A DNA stretch of 64,000 bases from Sphingomonas sp. HITSZ_GF (GTDB lineage Bacteria; Pseudomonadota; Alphaproteobacteria; Sphingomonadales; Sphingomonadaceae), in NCBI RefSeq assembly GCF_029543155.1, contig NZ_JARQXA010000006.1, positions 167,646 through 231,645 on the forward strand, in the 5' to 3' direction. A program made the position numbers and the translations under genes. Under the pieces are notes generated by a model. It ran no database searches and was not told where the DNA came from. It was given only the letters and a program-made list of their open reading frames with translations. This document shows positions 1 to 8,569 of the stretch, in pieces (position 1 is the stretch's first letter; the number at the start of each line of letters is the position of its first letter).

Positions 1-289
1 GCGGGTTCTCGCCGGCGCCGTGGATGGTCTTGGCGAAATCGCCTTCGAAGGTGCCGCCGACGGTCGAGATGTTGACGCCCGCCTTCTCGAACACCTTGCC
101 CTTGATCACGCCGCGCGTGCCGCCGCCGCCCGGCGCGCCGGTCGCGTCGGTGCGGTCCCAGGGCAGATATTCGAACTTCGCGTCCGATCCGGCCTCGGCC
201 TCGATCGCCTCGAATTCGGCGCAGATCGCGTTGCGCAGGCTCTCGAACCAGGCCTCGGCCTTTTTCTGCTGTTCGTCGAGCTCGATCAT
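1..289 (-). CDS. hemF: Oxygen-dependent coproporphyrinogen III oxidase, N-terminal part
   Basis: The ATG is at 289-287 and the gene runs leftward off the window, so only about the first 96 residues are seen. The visible part holds the HemF signatures FEYLPWDR and a glycine-rich GGGGTRG followed by KVFEKAGVNISTVGG. HemF oxidatively decarboxylates coproporphyrinogen III to protoporphyrinogen IX in the cytoplasm, using O2, in haem synthesis. Its start overlaps the trmL stop by 4 bp (ATGA), so the two are probably co-translated. The C-terminal two thirds cannot be judged from this window. Confidence 0.93.
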   Translation of the reverse strand, partial: MIELDEQQKKAEAWFESLRNAICAEFEAIEAEAGSDAKFEYLPWDRTDATGAPGGGGTRGVIKGKVFEKAGVNISTVGGTFEGDFAKTIHGAGENP

Positions 290-735
290 TTCGGAAATCC
301 TTTGGTCTGGCGGAGCGCCTCGGCGAGCCCGATGCCCGCCGATACCGCCAGATTCAGGGAGCGCAATCCGGCACGCAGCGGTATGCGCACGATCAAATCC
401 GCGCGATCATGCACGAAATCGGGCGCGCCGCGGCTTTCGGAGCCGAACAGCAAGGTGTCGCCCGGCTCGAAGCGCGCCTCGTCGAGCCGGATCGATCCCT
501 TGGTGCTGAACAATACCACCCGGCCGGTCAGCTTTTTCGCGAAGGCGTCGAAATCGGCATGGCGCTCGACTTCGGCGATCTCGCCATAGTCCATTGCGGC
601 GCGGCGGCGGGCCGCATCGTTCCACGCAAATCCCATCGGCTCGATCAGATCGACGGGCGCGCCGAAACAGGCGCCGAGGCGCAACACCGCGCCGACATTG
701 CCGGCAATATCGGGCTCGAACAGGGCTAGTCGCAT
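286..735 (-). CDS. trmL: tRNA (cytidine(34)-2'-O)-methyltransferase
   Basis: 149 aa, the usual length of TrmL (YibK), a single-domain SPOUT methyltransferase that 2'-O-methylates the wobble base of certain tRNA-Leu. Seen: N-terminal MRLALFEPDIAGNVGAVLR (PxNxGxxxR-like motif), a central LLFGSESRGAP (motif II) and C-terminal IPLRAGLRSLNLAVSAGI (motif III, forming the SAM-binding knot). It is the first gene of a leftward trmL-hemF pair with a 4-bp overlap. The divergent petA lies about 200 bp away. Confidence 0.93.
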   Translation of the reverse strand: MRLALFEPDIAGNVGAVLRLGACFGAPVDLIEPMGFAWNDAARRRAAMDYGEIAEVERHADFDAFAKKLTGRVVLFSTKGSIRLDEARFEPGDTLLFGSESRGAPDFVHDRADLIVRIPLRAGLRSLNLAVSAGIGLAEALRQTKGFPK

Positions 736-936
736 GGCGCTGCTCCTAGCCTTCTATTCCCTTGCGTAACAAGCCGCTGAAAAAGCCTGTTGCGGAAGCG
801 CGCAGCCGCCGTCTATCACCCCGACTGGCCTATTCGGGGAACATCGAAGGGCTGCGAGGGGGCCCTTAGCGCCCGTGTCTGCGTCACGTCCTGACCGCGC
901 AATCGTTGCGGCAAGTTCGAAGTGCAAGGGGTAAAC

Positions 937-1488
937 ATGGCAATTGAAGGCGATATCGCCGGTCCCGAAAATCCCCGCCGTCGCGATTATCTCCAGTATG
1001 CCGCCGTTTCGGTCGCTGCTGTGGGCGCGGGCGTCGCGGTGCTTCCGCTGATCAATTCGATGAACCCGTCCGCCGATGTGCTCGCGCAGTCCACCACCGA
1101 GGTGGACGTGTCGAAGATCGAGCCGGGCATGGCGATCAAGACCAGCTTCCGCAAGCAGCCGCTGTTCGTGCGCAACCTGACCCCGGCCGAGATCGCCGCG
1201 GCAGACGCGGTGCCGGTTTCCAGCCTGCGCGATCCGCAGACGCTGGAGCAGCGCACCGCCAAGGGCCACACCAACTGGCTGATCACGCTGGGCGTGTGCA
1301 CCCATCTCGGCTGCGTGCCGCTGGGCGCGGGCGAGGGTGAGAATCGCGGGCCGTTCGGCGGCTATTTCTGCCCGTGCCATGGCTCGGCCTATGACACCGC
1401 CGGCCGCATCCGCCAGGGCCCCGCGCCGAAGAACCTCGAGGTTCCAAAATATAATTTCACGTCCGACTCTGTCGTCGTGGTTGGGTGA
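937..1488 (+). CDS. petA: Ubiquinol-cytochrome c reductase iron-sulfur (Rieske) subunit
   Basis: 183 aa from the ATG at 937, chosen over an in-frame GTG at 922 because AAGGGG sits 6 bases before it. A Tat-like RRRDYLQ at residues 14-20 precedes one hydrophobic segment (about 21-40) that acts as an uncleaved anchor. The 2Fe-2S ligands are visible: CTHLGC (C121, H123, C126) and CPCHG (C145, C147, H148). In complex bc1 it carries electrons from ubiquinol at the Qo site to cytochrome c1 on the periplasmic face. First gene of petABC. Confidence 0.97.
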   Translation: MAIEGDIAGPENPRRRDYLQYAAVSVAAVGAGVAVLPLINSMNPSADVLAQSTTEVDVSKIEPGMAIKTSFRKQPLFVRNLTPAEIAAADAVPVSSLRDPQTLEQRTAKGHTNWLITLGVCTHLGCVPLGAGEGENRGPFGGYFCPCHGSAYDTAGRIRQGPAPKNLEVPKYNFTSDSVVVVG

Positions 1489-1500
1489 GGATAGAGCGCG

Positions 1501-2760
1501 ATGAGCTTTCCCTGGGCCAAGCATTATGAGCCGAAGAACCCGGTGATGCAGTGGGTGGACTCGCGTCTGCCCCTGCCGCGCTTCGTCTATAACGCCGTCG
1601 GTGCCGGCTATCCGGTGCCGCGCAACCTCAATTACTGGTGGAATTTCGGCGTGCTCGCCGGGGTGGCGCTGGTCTGCCAGCTGATCACCGGCATCGTGCT
1701 GGCGATGCACTTCCATTCGTCGGCCGCCGGTGCGTTCGACAGCGTGAACGTCGGCATCATGCGCGACGTCAACGCAGGCTGGTTCCTGCGCTTCGCCCAC
1801 GCGAACGGCGCCTCGATGTTCTTCATCGTGATCTATATCCACATGTTCCGCGGCCTCTATTACGGGTCGTACAAGGCGCCGCGCGAGATGGTGTGGCTGC
1901 TCGGCGTGGTGATCTTCCTGCTGCTGATGGCCACTGCCTTCATGGGCTATGTGCTCCCCTGGGGGCAGATGAGCTTCTGGGGGGCTCAGGTGATCACCGG
2001 CTTCTTCTCGGCGATTCCCGTCGTCGGCGAGTGGATCCGCGTGTGGCTGCTCGGCGGCTATGCGCCGGACGATGCCGCGCTGAACCGCTTCTTCTCGCTC
2101 CACTATCTGCTGCCCTTCGTGGTGGCGGGCGCGGTGATCCTGCACATCTGGGCGCTGCACATCCCGGGCTCGTCGAACCCGACGGGCGTCGAGGTGAAGG
2201 GCGAGCAGGATACGGTGCCGTTCCACCCCTATTACACCGCGAAGGACGGCGTCGGCGTCTTCGTGTTCCTGATGGTCTTCTCGGTGCTGATCTTCTTCGC
2301 GCCGGACTATCTGGGCCACCCGGACAATTACATCCCGGCCAACCCGCTCTCGACGCCGGCGCACATCGTGCCCGAATGGTATTTCTGGCCGTTCTACGCG
2401 ATCCTGCGCGCCTGCACCTCGGACTTCATCCTGCCGGCGAAGCTGTGGGGCGTGCTGGCGATGTTCGGCTCGATCCTGATCCTGTTCTTCCTGCCCTGGC
2501 TCGACAAGTCGCCGGTGCGCTCGGGCGGCTATCGCCCGATGTACAAGGTGGCATTCTGGGTGCTCGTGGTGGACGTGCTGATGCTGGGTTATTGCGGCGG
2601 CTCGCCGGCCGAGCCGCTCTACGTGATCCTCAGCCAGATCGGGGCGGCCTATTATTTCGCGCACTTCCTGATCATCGTGCCGATCATCTCCGCGATCGAG
2701 ACGCCGAAGCCGCTGCCGGGCTCGATCACCGAGGCCGTGCTGGCCAAGACCGGCGCGTAA
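1501..2760 (+). CDS. petB: Cytochrome b of the bc1 complex
   Basis: 419 aa with eight or so hydrophobic helices. The four haem-ligand histidines fall in two pairs on helices B and D: H100/H201 and H114/H215. The Qo-site PEWY motif is at residues 291-294 and a [19 protein letters not shown] stretch near 148-161 is the family cd-helix region. It binds haems bL and bH and carries out the Q cycle in the inner membrane. It starts 12 bp after petA and ends 15 bp before petC, in one operon. No fusion to c1 is present, unlike in some rhizobia. Confidence 0.97.
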   Translation: MSFPWAKHYEPKNPVMQWVDSRLPLPRFVYNAVGAGYPVPRNLNYWWNFGVLAGVALVCQLITGIVLAMHFHSSAAGAFDSVNVGIMRDVNAGWFLRFAHANGASMFFIVIYIHMFRGLYYGSYKAPREMVWLLGVVIFLLLMATAFMGYVLPWGQMSFWGAQVITGFFSAIPVVGEWIRVWLLGGYAPDDAALNRFFSLHYLLPFVVAGAVILHIWALHIPGSSNPTGVEVKGEQDTVPFHPYYTAKDGVGVFVFLMVFSVLIFFAPDYLGHPDNYIPANPLSTPAHIVPEWYFWPFYAILRACTSDFILPAKLWGVLAMFGSILILFFLPWLDKSPVRSGGYRPMYKVAFWVLVVDVLMLGYCGGSPAEPLYVILSQIGAAYYFAHFLIIVPIISAIETPKPLPGSITEAVLAKTGA

Positions 2761-2775
2761 GGGGGACCAGGAACC

Positions 2776-3612
2776 ATGAATTCGTGGATCATCAGCAAGA
2801 TCAAATACCTGGTCGGCATCGCGTTCGTCGGCATCTTCCTCTGGGCGCTGCTCTGGACCGTGGTGGGCGTCATCAAGGAGCCCCCGGCGGAAACCGCCGA
2901 GCATGTGATGCACAAGCATCCCGAGAAGCTGCACCTCGCCTCTGACGGGCCGTTCGGCAAGTTCGATCGCCGGCAGCTCCAGCGCGGCTTCCAGGTTTAC
3001 AAGGAAGTCTGCTCGACCTGCCACTCGCTCAACCTGCTCTCCTTCCGCAACCTGAAGGACCTTGGCTATACCGATGCCGAGGTGAAGAAGATCGCCAAGG
3101 ACTGGGCGATCAAGCAGCCGGTGTTCGACGACAAGGGTGGCACCTGGGGCGAGCGCGACAACACGCCGGCGGACCGATTCCCCAAGGTCTATTATCCGGG
3201 CACCGGCACGCCGCCGGATCTCAGCCTGATCACCAAGGCGCGGCATGACGGGGCGGCCTATGTCCACTCGCTGCTGACCGGCTACAATCAGAAGCCCTCG
3301 GCCGAGGCGGTGAAGGAATTCCCCGAATTCGCCAAGACGCCCGACGGGATGCACTTCAACCCGTATTTCGCGAACCTCAACATCGCGATGCCGCCGCCGC
3401 TGACCCAGGACGGGCAGGTGACCTATTCGGACGGCACCCGCGCCACGGTCGACCAGATGTCGCAGGACGTCTCGGCCTTCCTGGTGTGGACCGCCGAACC
3501 GACGCTCGAGACGCGCCGCCAGGCCGGCTTCGCAGTGCTCGGCTTCCTGCTCCTCGCCACGATCCTCGCTTTTGGCGCCTATCGCGTCGTCTGGGCGGAC
3601 GTGAAGCACTGA
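2776..3612 (+). CDS. petC: Cytochrome c1 of the bc1 complex
   Basis: 278 aa. A membrane segment (about 10-32) acts as signal/anchor. CSTCH (C79, C82, H83) binds haem c covalently, and IAMPPPL (M205) supplies the likely axial methionine. A C-terminal hydrophobic helix (about 250-272) anchors the protein, with the haem domain in the periplasm. It passes electrons from the Rieske protein to soluble or membrane cytochrome c. Last gene of petABC; a strong intrinsic terminator follows 34 bp after the stop. Confidence 0.97.
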   Translation: MNSWIISKIKYLVGIAFVGIFLWALLWTVVGVIKEPPAETAEHVMHKHPEKLHLASDGPFGKFDRRQLQRGFQVYKEVCSTCHSLNLLSFRNLKDLGYTDAEVKKIAKDWAIKQPVFDDKGGTWGERDNTPADRFPKVYYPGTGTPPDLSLITKARHDGAAYVHSLLTGYNQKPSAEAVKEFPEFAKTPDGMHFNPYFANLNIAMPPPLTQDGQVTYSDGTRATVDQMSQDVSAFLVWTAEPTLETRRQAGFAVLGFLLLATILAFGAYRVVWADVKH

Positions 3613-3646
3613 GGCGGTTCCCGCGGCAGCGCGGGCGCATTATAGG

Positions 3647-3681
3647 ATCCCGCCCGGGGGCAGCCCCGGGCGGGATTTTTT
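3647..3681 (+). terminator. Intrinsic terminator after petABC
   Basis: A perfect 13-bp stem (ATCCCGCCCGGGG pairing with CCCCGGGCGGGAT) with a 4-base loop, followed by a T-run. It lies between petC and apt, so apt (ATG at 3704) probably has its own promoter or depends on read-through. Confidence 0.9.
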
Positions 3682-3703
3682 CTGGGAAAAGGCTTGGCTT
3701 GCG

Positions 3704-4255
3704 ATGATCTTGGATACGGCGGCAGCGAATGACGATATCCGGCAGCGCATCCGGACCATCCCCGATTTCCCCAAGCCGGGAATCCTGTTCCGCGACATCA
3801 CCACGCTGCTGCTCGATGCCGAGGGGCTGAAGCTCACGATCGACCGCATGGCCGCGGCGGTGACCGGCCCGATCGACCTGGTGGCGGGGATCGAGGCACG
3901 CGGCTTCCTGTTCGGCGCGGCGCTGGCGGTGAAGCTCGGCGCCGGCATGCTGCTGGTCCGCAAGGACGGCAAGCTGCCCGGCGCGACGATCGCCGAGGAT
4001 TATGCGCTCGAATATGGCACCGATCGCATCGCCATCCATGCCGATGCGCTGGCCCCCGGCGCCCGTGTGCTGCTGGTCGACGACCTGATCGCCACGGGCG
4101 GCACCGCCCGCGCCGCGGTCCGCCTGCTCCACAAGGCCGGCGCCGAAGTGGTGCAGGCCGCGTTCGTCGTCGACCTGCCCGATCTCGGCGGCGCCGATGC
4201 GCTGCGCAGCGACGGCGTGCAGGTCAGCGCGCTGGTCGCGTTCGAGGGGCATTGA
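3704..4255 (+). CDS. apt: Adenine phosphoribosyltransferase
   Basis: 183 aa, usual length. It converts adenine and PRPP to AMP plus pyrophosphate (purine salvage, cytoplasm). The PRPP-binding loop VLLVDDLIATGGT is at residues 122-134. The N-terminal IRTIPDFPKPGILFRDIT and the GIEARGFLFG segment are typical of bacterial Apt. It stands alone behind the petABC terminator, and a palindromic family-A element follows it. Confidence 0.96.
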   Translation: MILDTAAANDDIRQRIRTIPDFPKPGILFRDITTLLLDAEGLKLTIDRMAAAVTGPIDLVAGIEARGFLFGAALAVKLGAGMLLVRKDGKLPGATIAEDYALEYGTDRIAIHADALAPGARVLLVDDLIATGGTARAAVRLLHKAGAEVVQAAFVVDLPDLGGADALRSDGVQVSALVAFEGH

Positions 4256-4263
4256 TCTTCTGG

Positions 4264-4380
4264 ATCCTCTCCCGGAGGGAGAGGGGGACCGCCGCCGAAG
4301 GCGGTGGTGGAGAGGGAACGCCGCAGGCGACACCCCCTCCACCAGCTTCGCTGGTCCCCGTCCCCCTCCGGGGGAGGATT
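4264..4380. repeat. Palindromic element, family A, copy 1
   Basis: About 117 bp with outer arms like CTCTCCCGGAGGGAGAGG and CCCCCTCCGGGGGAGG and inner arms CACCAGCTTCGCTGG. The whole can fold on itself. It sits between the converging apt and MaoC-like genes. The same design recurs at 6195, 42694 and 56505. Confidence 0.85.
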
Positions 4381-4382
4381 GG

Positions 4383-4829
4383 TTACGCCACTCGCCGCCG
4401 CATCAGCACCAGCCCGACGAAGCGCAGCACCGGCTCGTCCAGCTGGTTGTAGGTGATCGTCTGGCTCTTCAGGCTGCCCATCTCGGGCCGGCTGCGCGAG
4501 GGCGTCATCTCGAGCACTTCGGTCTCGACGCGCAGCACGTCGCCGGGATGCACCGGCTTCAGCCAGCGCAGCTCGTCGATCCCCGCCGCGCCCAGGCTCG
4601 CCTGGGGCTGCACCGCCATCTCGGCGACCATCATCGACATGGTCATCGCGCAGGTGTGCCAGCCGCTCGCCGCCAGCCGCCCGAAATGGGTCTGCGCCGC
4701 CGCCTCGTCGGAGAGGTGGAAGGGCTGGGGATCATATTTGCGCGCGAAGTCGAGCACTTCCTCGCGTGTCACTTCATAGCGGCCGAAGCTCCGCTTCATG
4801 CCGACCTGGATATCGTCCCAATAGAGCAT
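4383..4829 (-). CDS. MaoC-family (hot-dog fold) dehydratase-like protein
   Basis: 148 aa, single hot-dog domain. The hydratase-2 signature region reads DPQPFHLSDEAAA (about 33-45), with D/H at the expected catalytic places, followed by GRLAASGWHTCAM. Relatives hydrate enoyl-CoA substrates; the exact substrate cannot be read from sequence. It is on the minus strand, 38 bp upstream of the phosphodiesterase gene end but not clearly co-transcribed with it. Confidence 0.85.
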   Translation of the reverse strand: MLYWDDIQVGMKRSFGRYEVTREEVLDFARKYDPQPFHLSDEAAAQTHFGRLAASGWHTCAMTMSMMVAEMAVQPQASLGAAGIDELRWLKPVHPGDVLRVETEVLEMTPSRSRPEMGSLKSQTITYNQLDEPVLRFVGLVLMRRRVA

Positions 4830-4867
4830 GAGATCAGTTTCGGATGGAAACCGATCCCGCGCAAGCC

Positions 4868-6160
4868 TTACTTCCGCAGCACCTCGCGGAACGGCGAATC
4901 ACTGCCGTCCACACCCGGCTTGGGCGGCAGGCCGATCAGGTCGCGCAGCAGCGGATAGACATCGACATTGGTGAACGCCGGCAGCACGCCGGGCTTGAAG
5001 GCGGGGCCGTTGGCGATGAACAGCGCGGTCATTTCCGGCGCCATGTTGTCGAAGCCGTGATTGCCGCCCAGCTTCTCGCGCTTGGGTGCCTTGTCGGTGA
5101 TCTCCCAGCCCGTCTCGGCCAGGCAGAAGATCGGCGGGATGCGGGGATTGGTGCCATAATGGAAGCGCGCGGGGATCTCGGCCTTGCGCCAGCATTCGAA
5201 ATGCGGGTGCTTGCCGAGCAGCGCCTTCTCCACCACCGCCGCGCGCCCCGGCGCGGGGGCCAGGCTGGCATAGGGGCCGGTCTCGACGACATGGGCGTCG
5301 TCCGCACCGATGAACTGCGTCAGCAGGATGGTGCGCGCGCTGCTCGTCTGCGCCATGCCGTGATCGGCGACGAGGACGAGATTGGCCGGCTGGCCCATCG
5401 CCGCCAGCCCCTCGACCAGCATGCCGATCGACGTGTCGATATCGGCGACCGCCTCGGTCGTGCGCGCGTCGTCCGGGCCATAGGTATGGCCGGCGGTGTC
5501 GACCGTGTCGAAATAGAGCGTCACCAGCTTCGGGCGGATCGCGGCGGGGCGGCGCAGCCAGTCGAGCGCGGCGTTGACGCGCTGCGCGCCGCTGATCGCC
5601 TGGTTGAACTGCGCCCAGTCGCTCGGGCGGGTGCCGCCGCTCATCTCATAGGGCCATTCGCTGGCGCGGGTGCCGCCGATCGCCACGTTCGAGCCGGGCC
5701 AGAATTCGGTCGCGCTGCGGATGCCCGCCTTCTCGGCATCCACCCAGATCGGTTCGGCGCCGTTCCACCAGAACGGATCGTCGGTGGACATGGTGAAGAC
5801 TTCCTTGGGGCGGCTTTCGTCCTCCATCTTGTTGGCGATGATGCCGTGATGGTCGGGATAGAGCCCGGTCACCAGCGTCCAGTGGTTGGGGAAGGTCTTG
5901 GACGGGAAGCTGGGGTGCATCGGCGCCGTGACTCCGCCGGTGGCGAGGCGCGTCAGCACCGGCGTCACCCCGCGCCCCAGATAGTCGCTGCGGAAGCCGT
6001 CGATCGAGACGAGGATCGTCACCGGCGCGCGCTGCTCGGCCGCGACGGCAGGGGTCGCGGGCGGCGGCGGGGCGGCGACAGGCGCGGTTGCGCAGGCCTG
6101 GAGGACGGCGGCAAGCGCCGCGGCGACGATCTTGGAATACCAGCGCATGGGCAGTCGCAT
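4868..6160 (-). CDS. Ectonucleotide pyrophosphatase/phosphodiesterase-type lipoprotein
   Basis: 430 aa from the ATG at 6160 (a second ATG at 6148 is possible; neither has a strong Shine-Dalgarno). A lipobox VLQAC puts the lipidated cysteine at residue 23. The alkaline-phosphatase-fold metal and nucleophile residues of the NPP family are present: SIDGFRSDY (D54), the nucleophile in PSFPSKTFPNH (T89), DTAGHTYGP, ADHGM and GNHGFDN. The family hydrolyses phosphodiesters or pyrophosphates of nucleotides or lipids outside the cytoplasm. The upstream open frame belongs to a family-A palindromic element and is not counted as coding. Confidence 0.88.
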   Translation of the reverse strand: MRLPMRWYSKIVAAALAAVLQACATAPVAAPPPPATPAVAAEQRAPVTILVSIDGFRSDYLGRGVTPVLTRLATGGVTAPMHPSFPSKTFPNHWTLVTGLYPDHHGIIANKMEDESRPKEVFTMSTDDPFWWNGAEPIWVDAEKAGIRSATEFWPGSNVAIGGTRASEWPYEMSGGTRPSDWAQFNQAISGAQRVNAALDWLRRPAAIRPKLVTLYFDTVDTAGHTYGPDDARTTEAVADIDTSIGMLVEGLAAMGQPANLVLVADHGMAQTSSARTILLTQFIGADDAHVVETGPYASLAPAPGRAAVVEKALLGKHPHFECWRKAEIPARFHYGTNPRIPPIFCLAETGWEITDKAPKREKLGGNHGFDNMAPEMTALFIANGPAFKPGVLPAFTNVDVYPLLRDLIGLPPKPGVDGSDSPFREVLRK

Positions 6161-6194
6161 GCCAGCGAATTGTTTCGATGGAAAGGCAGGGCCC

Positions 6195-6331
6195 GATCCT
6201 CCCCCGGAGGGGGAGGGGGACCGCGGCGCGCAGCGGCGTGGTGGAGGGGTAGCGCGCCTCAGGCGGTGTAGCCCGCGGAGATTACCCCTCCACCATGCTG
6301 CGCATGGTCCCCCTCCCCCTCCGGGGGAGGA
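6195..6331. repeat. Palindromic element, family A, copy 2
   Basis: Begins GATCCTCCCCCGGAGG and ends CCTCCGGGGGAGGA. The inner arms ACCATGCTGCGCATGGT replace the CTTCG-loop arms of copy 1. It lies between the end of the His/Met-rich protein gene and the start of the NPP gene on the same strand. Confidence 0.85.
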
Positions 6332-6339
6332 CTGCAAAT

Positions 6340-7767
6340 TCACATCCCCAGCCCCAGCCGGGCAAACAGCGTGTAGCTGATCGGCGCCTTGCCATAGGCG
6401 GCATCGAGTGCCGCCGGCTTGGCATAGGCCGCCAGCGATCCGCCCAGCGCAATCTCGCCCTTGTCGGACAGCGGGATGCGATAGGCATAGCCGGTCTCGA
6501 AGCGCGTCACCCGGAACTTGGTATCGTGCAGCGGGTCGGCATGATCGGGGAACAGCTCGTCATTGGCGACATTCTCGATCCGGCCGAACAGGCTGTGGTG
6601 CCGGCTCAGGTCCCAGTTCACCTCGGCCAGCCAGGCGGTCAGCGTGTTGCCCGGCACCCGGTCCTTGGCCGAGAAGGCAAGCATCGCCGAGAGCCCGTTG
6701 TCGCCGCCATATTGCACGCTGGCGGTGGTGCGGTTCTCGTCCTGGCCGGCATGCATCGCCTCGGGATCGTTCAGCCGGCCATGGCTGAGCTGCACCACCC
6801 AATCGGGCGAGGGCGTCCAGCTGGCGCGCAGGCTCCAGCTGTCGAGCTTCGGCGTCTCGATGTCCCAGCGCTGTTCGTCGGGTTCGCGGCCGCGAAACGC
6901 CGAAGCCTCGATCTGGAAGCGGCTGGTGGTCACGCCGCCGGTCACCACGCCGTAGCTGATATGCGTGCTGTCGAACCAATGGTGGCTGATCGGCGAGAGC
7001 GGCAGATAGCGGGCGGACTTGCGGTGGACGAAGGCCGAGGGCCCCAGCGCGGGCTCGCCCACCGGTCCGCCATAGACGAAGCCGGTGACGCCGCCGCCCA
7101 GCGGCAGGTCGAGCCGGGCAGTCAGCTCCATGAACAGGTCGTGCGGGTGCTGGCGATCGACCAAAGGCTCGCCGTGCGCGGTCTCGCCGGTCGCGAACAA
7201 ATTGGGATAGCCGCGCTGGCCGTTGATCGCGTCGAGGCTCAGCATCGTGTCGAAGGTTAGTTTGGTGCCGCCCTGCCAGCTGCGCACCGCCTGGAACATC
7301 GCCATGTTGGCGGTGTAGGTCGCGTCCTCGCCGCGCGGGCCGCCCTGGTCGGTATAGGCCAGGCTCGCCGATCCCATCGCCATCAGCATCCAGTCGCCGG
7401 TCGGCACATGGAAGCCCCCGCGCATCCGGTCGGGCACCGGCAGCAGCGAGGTGCCCGAACCGGCGGCGCTGCGGCGCAGGGTCCCGGTGGGCATGAAGCC
7501 TGCGTCGTTGCCCTCCATGCCGCCCATGTCGTGCATCGAATGATCTTGGGGGGCAGGAGCGGGTGTGGGTGCCGGTGCCGGCATCTCCATGCCCGGCATG
7601 GCGTGTCCGGCATGATCCTGCGGTGCGGGGGCCGGGGCAGGGACTGGTGTTGGAGTGGGAGCCGGCGCCGGCATGTCCATGCCGGGCATCGCATGCCCCG
7701 AATGGTCCTGTGCGAAGGCGGGAAGCGGCGCGAGCAGCGCGGCGGTGGCGAGCAGTACGGCCTTCAT
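6340..7767 (-). CDS. His/Met-rich outer-membrane-like protein of a metal-response operon
   Basis: 475 aa from ATG 7767, preceded by GGGGATG. Signal peptide at residues 1-19 (ends AFA). Then three copies of a D-H-x(2)-H-A-M-P-G-M type motif (about 21-32, 51-62, 75-86) joined by Pro/Ala/Thr linkers; this resembles Cu(I)/Cu(II)-binding tails. The remaining ~385 residues are rich in alternating polar/aromatic segments ending SYTLFARLGLGM, which suggests an outer-membrane beta-barrel. It starts 2 bp after the Grx-MauE stop, so the two are co-translated. I do not recognise an established family for the barrel part. Metal capture or efflux at the cell surface is an inference. Confidence 0.75.
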   Translation of the reverse strand: MKAVLLATAALLAPLPAFAQDHSGHAMPGMDMPAPAPTPTPVPAPAPAPQDHAGHAMPGMEMPAPAPTPAPAPQDHSMHDMGGMEGNDAGFMPTGTLRRSAAGSGTSLLPVPDRMRGGFHVPTGDWMLMAMGSASLAYTDQGGPRGEDATYTANMAMFQAVRSWQGGTKLTFDTMLSLDAINGQRGYPNLFATGETAHGEPLVDRQHPHDLFMELTARLDLPLGGGVTGFVYGGPVGEPALGPSAFVHRKSARYLPLSPISHHWFDSTHISYGVVTGGVTTSRFQIEASAFRGREPDEQRWDIETPKLDSWSLRASWTPSPDWVVQLSHGRLNDPEAMHAGQDENRTTASVQYGGDNGLSAMLAFSAKDRVPGNTLTAWLAEVNWDLSRHHSLFGRIENVANDELFPDHADPLHDTKFRVTRFETGYAYRIPLSDKGEIALGGSLAAYAKPAALDAAYGKAPISYTLFARLGLGM

Positions 7768-7769
7768 CG

Positions 7770-8528
7770 TCACATCCCCATTCCTGCCGGCTTGGCCAGC
7801 ATCCAAAGTCCCATACCGACCATGAACAAATTCTCGGTCAGCGAAACGAAGCCCAAGGGCACGTTGCTGCTCCCGCCCACACACGCACATTTCAGCGTTC
7901 GCCGGTCGACATAGACCGCCTTGAACACCGAGGCTGCGCCGATCCCGCCGATCACCAGCCCGAGCGGTGCCGCGAACCAGGTCAGCGCCCCCGCGGTCAT
8001 CAGCACGCCGGCCAGCGCCTCGAGGAATGGATATGCATAGGCATATGGCACAAAGCGCTTCGCCAGCAGATCGTAGTTGAGGAACATCGACGAGAATTTC
8101 TCGACGTCCTGCAGCTTGAGCATCGCCAGCACGCACATGCTGAAGCTGACGAACCATTCGGCCGCGCGCACGCTGAACGCCGATCCCGTCACCGCATAGC
8201 TCGCCGCCAGCGCCAGCGCCGCGGTGATCCCGAACAGCGCGATCACCGGCTGGTAGCTGGTCGCGCCGGGATCGGCCACCGTGCCGCCGAAGAAGCGGGT
8301 CAGGTCATCGTTCCCGCCGATCCGCTTGCCGTCGATGAAGGTCTGCGGCGTCGTCTTCACGCCGTGCTCTGCCTTGAACGCGTCGGTCTCCGCGCGCGTC
8401 GTCAGCCAGCGGTCGTCGACCACATAGCCGTGCCGCTCGAGCTGCCACTTCGACTTGATGCCATAGGGGCAGACATGGTCGGGCATCACCATCCGGTACA
8501 GCGTCGCGCGCTTTGCATTCTCGCTCAT
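7770..8528 (-). CDS. Glutaredoxin-MauE/DoxX fusion membrane protein
   Basis: 252 aa from ATG 8528. Residues 1-75 look like a glutaredoxin/thioredoxin fold with a single active-site cysteine (VCPYG, C20) and a cis-Pro loop (KTTPQTF). The rest has about four membrane segments like MauE/DoxX redox proteins, with a C-A-C pair (LKCACVGG) facing the last helix. MauE relatives help form disulfides or handle thiols at the membrane. It is driven by a mer-type promoter whose -10 ends only 8 bp before the ATG, so the mRNA is probably leaderless. Role inferred: thiol redox or metal-thiol handling under metal stress. Confidence 0.8.
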   Translation of the reverse strand: MSENAKRATLYRMVMPDHVCPYGIKSKWQLERHGYVVDDRWLTTRAETDAFKAEHGVKTTPQTFIDGKRIGGNDDLTRFFGGTVADPGATSYQPVIALFGITAALALAASYAVTGSAFSVRAAEWFVSFSMCVLAMLKLQDVEKFSSMFLNYDLLAKRFVPYAYAYPFLEALAGVLMTAGALTWFAAPLGLVIGGIGAASVFKAVYVDRRTLKCACVGGSSNVPLGFVSLTENLFMVGMGLWMLAKPAGMGM

Positions 8529-8536
8529 GCAAGGCC

Positions 8537-8567
8537 ATATAGGGTCCGTACCATGGTACGGAGTCAA
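8537..8567 (-). promoter_or_regulatory. Mer-type promoter and operator for the Grx-MauE operon
   Basis: On the minus strand: -35 TTGACT (8567-8562), a 19-bp spacer, -10 CTATAT (8542-8537). The spacer and flank hold a perfect 18-bp dyad TCCGTACCATGGTACGGA (8545-8562), nearly the dyad of the Tn501/Tn21 mer operator. A 19-bp spacer is the hallmark of promoters that MerR proteins activate by DNA distortion. The divergent merR ATG is 8 bp beyond the dyad, which predicts autoregulation. Confidence 0.88.
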
Positions 8568-8569
8568 GC

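Noticed and set aside
754..3609. A 951-codon open frame on the minus strand
   Set aside because: It lies antisense to petABC, whose products are certain. Its translation is rich in Arg, His and Asp with no fold signature, the usual antisense shadow of G/C-ending codons.
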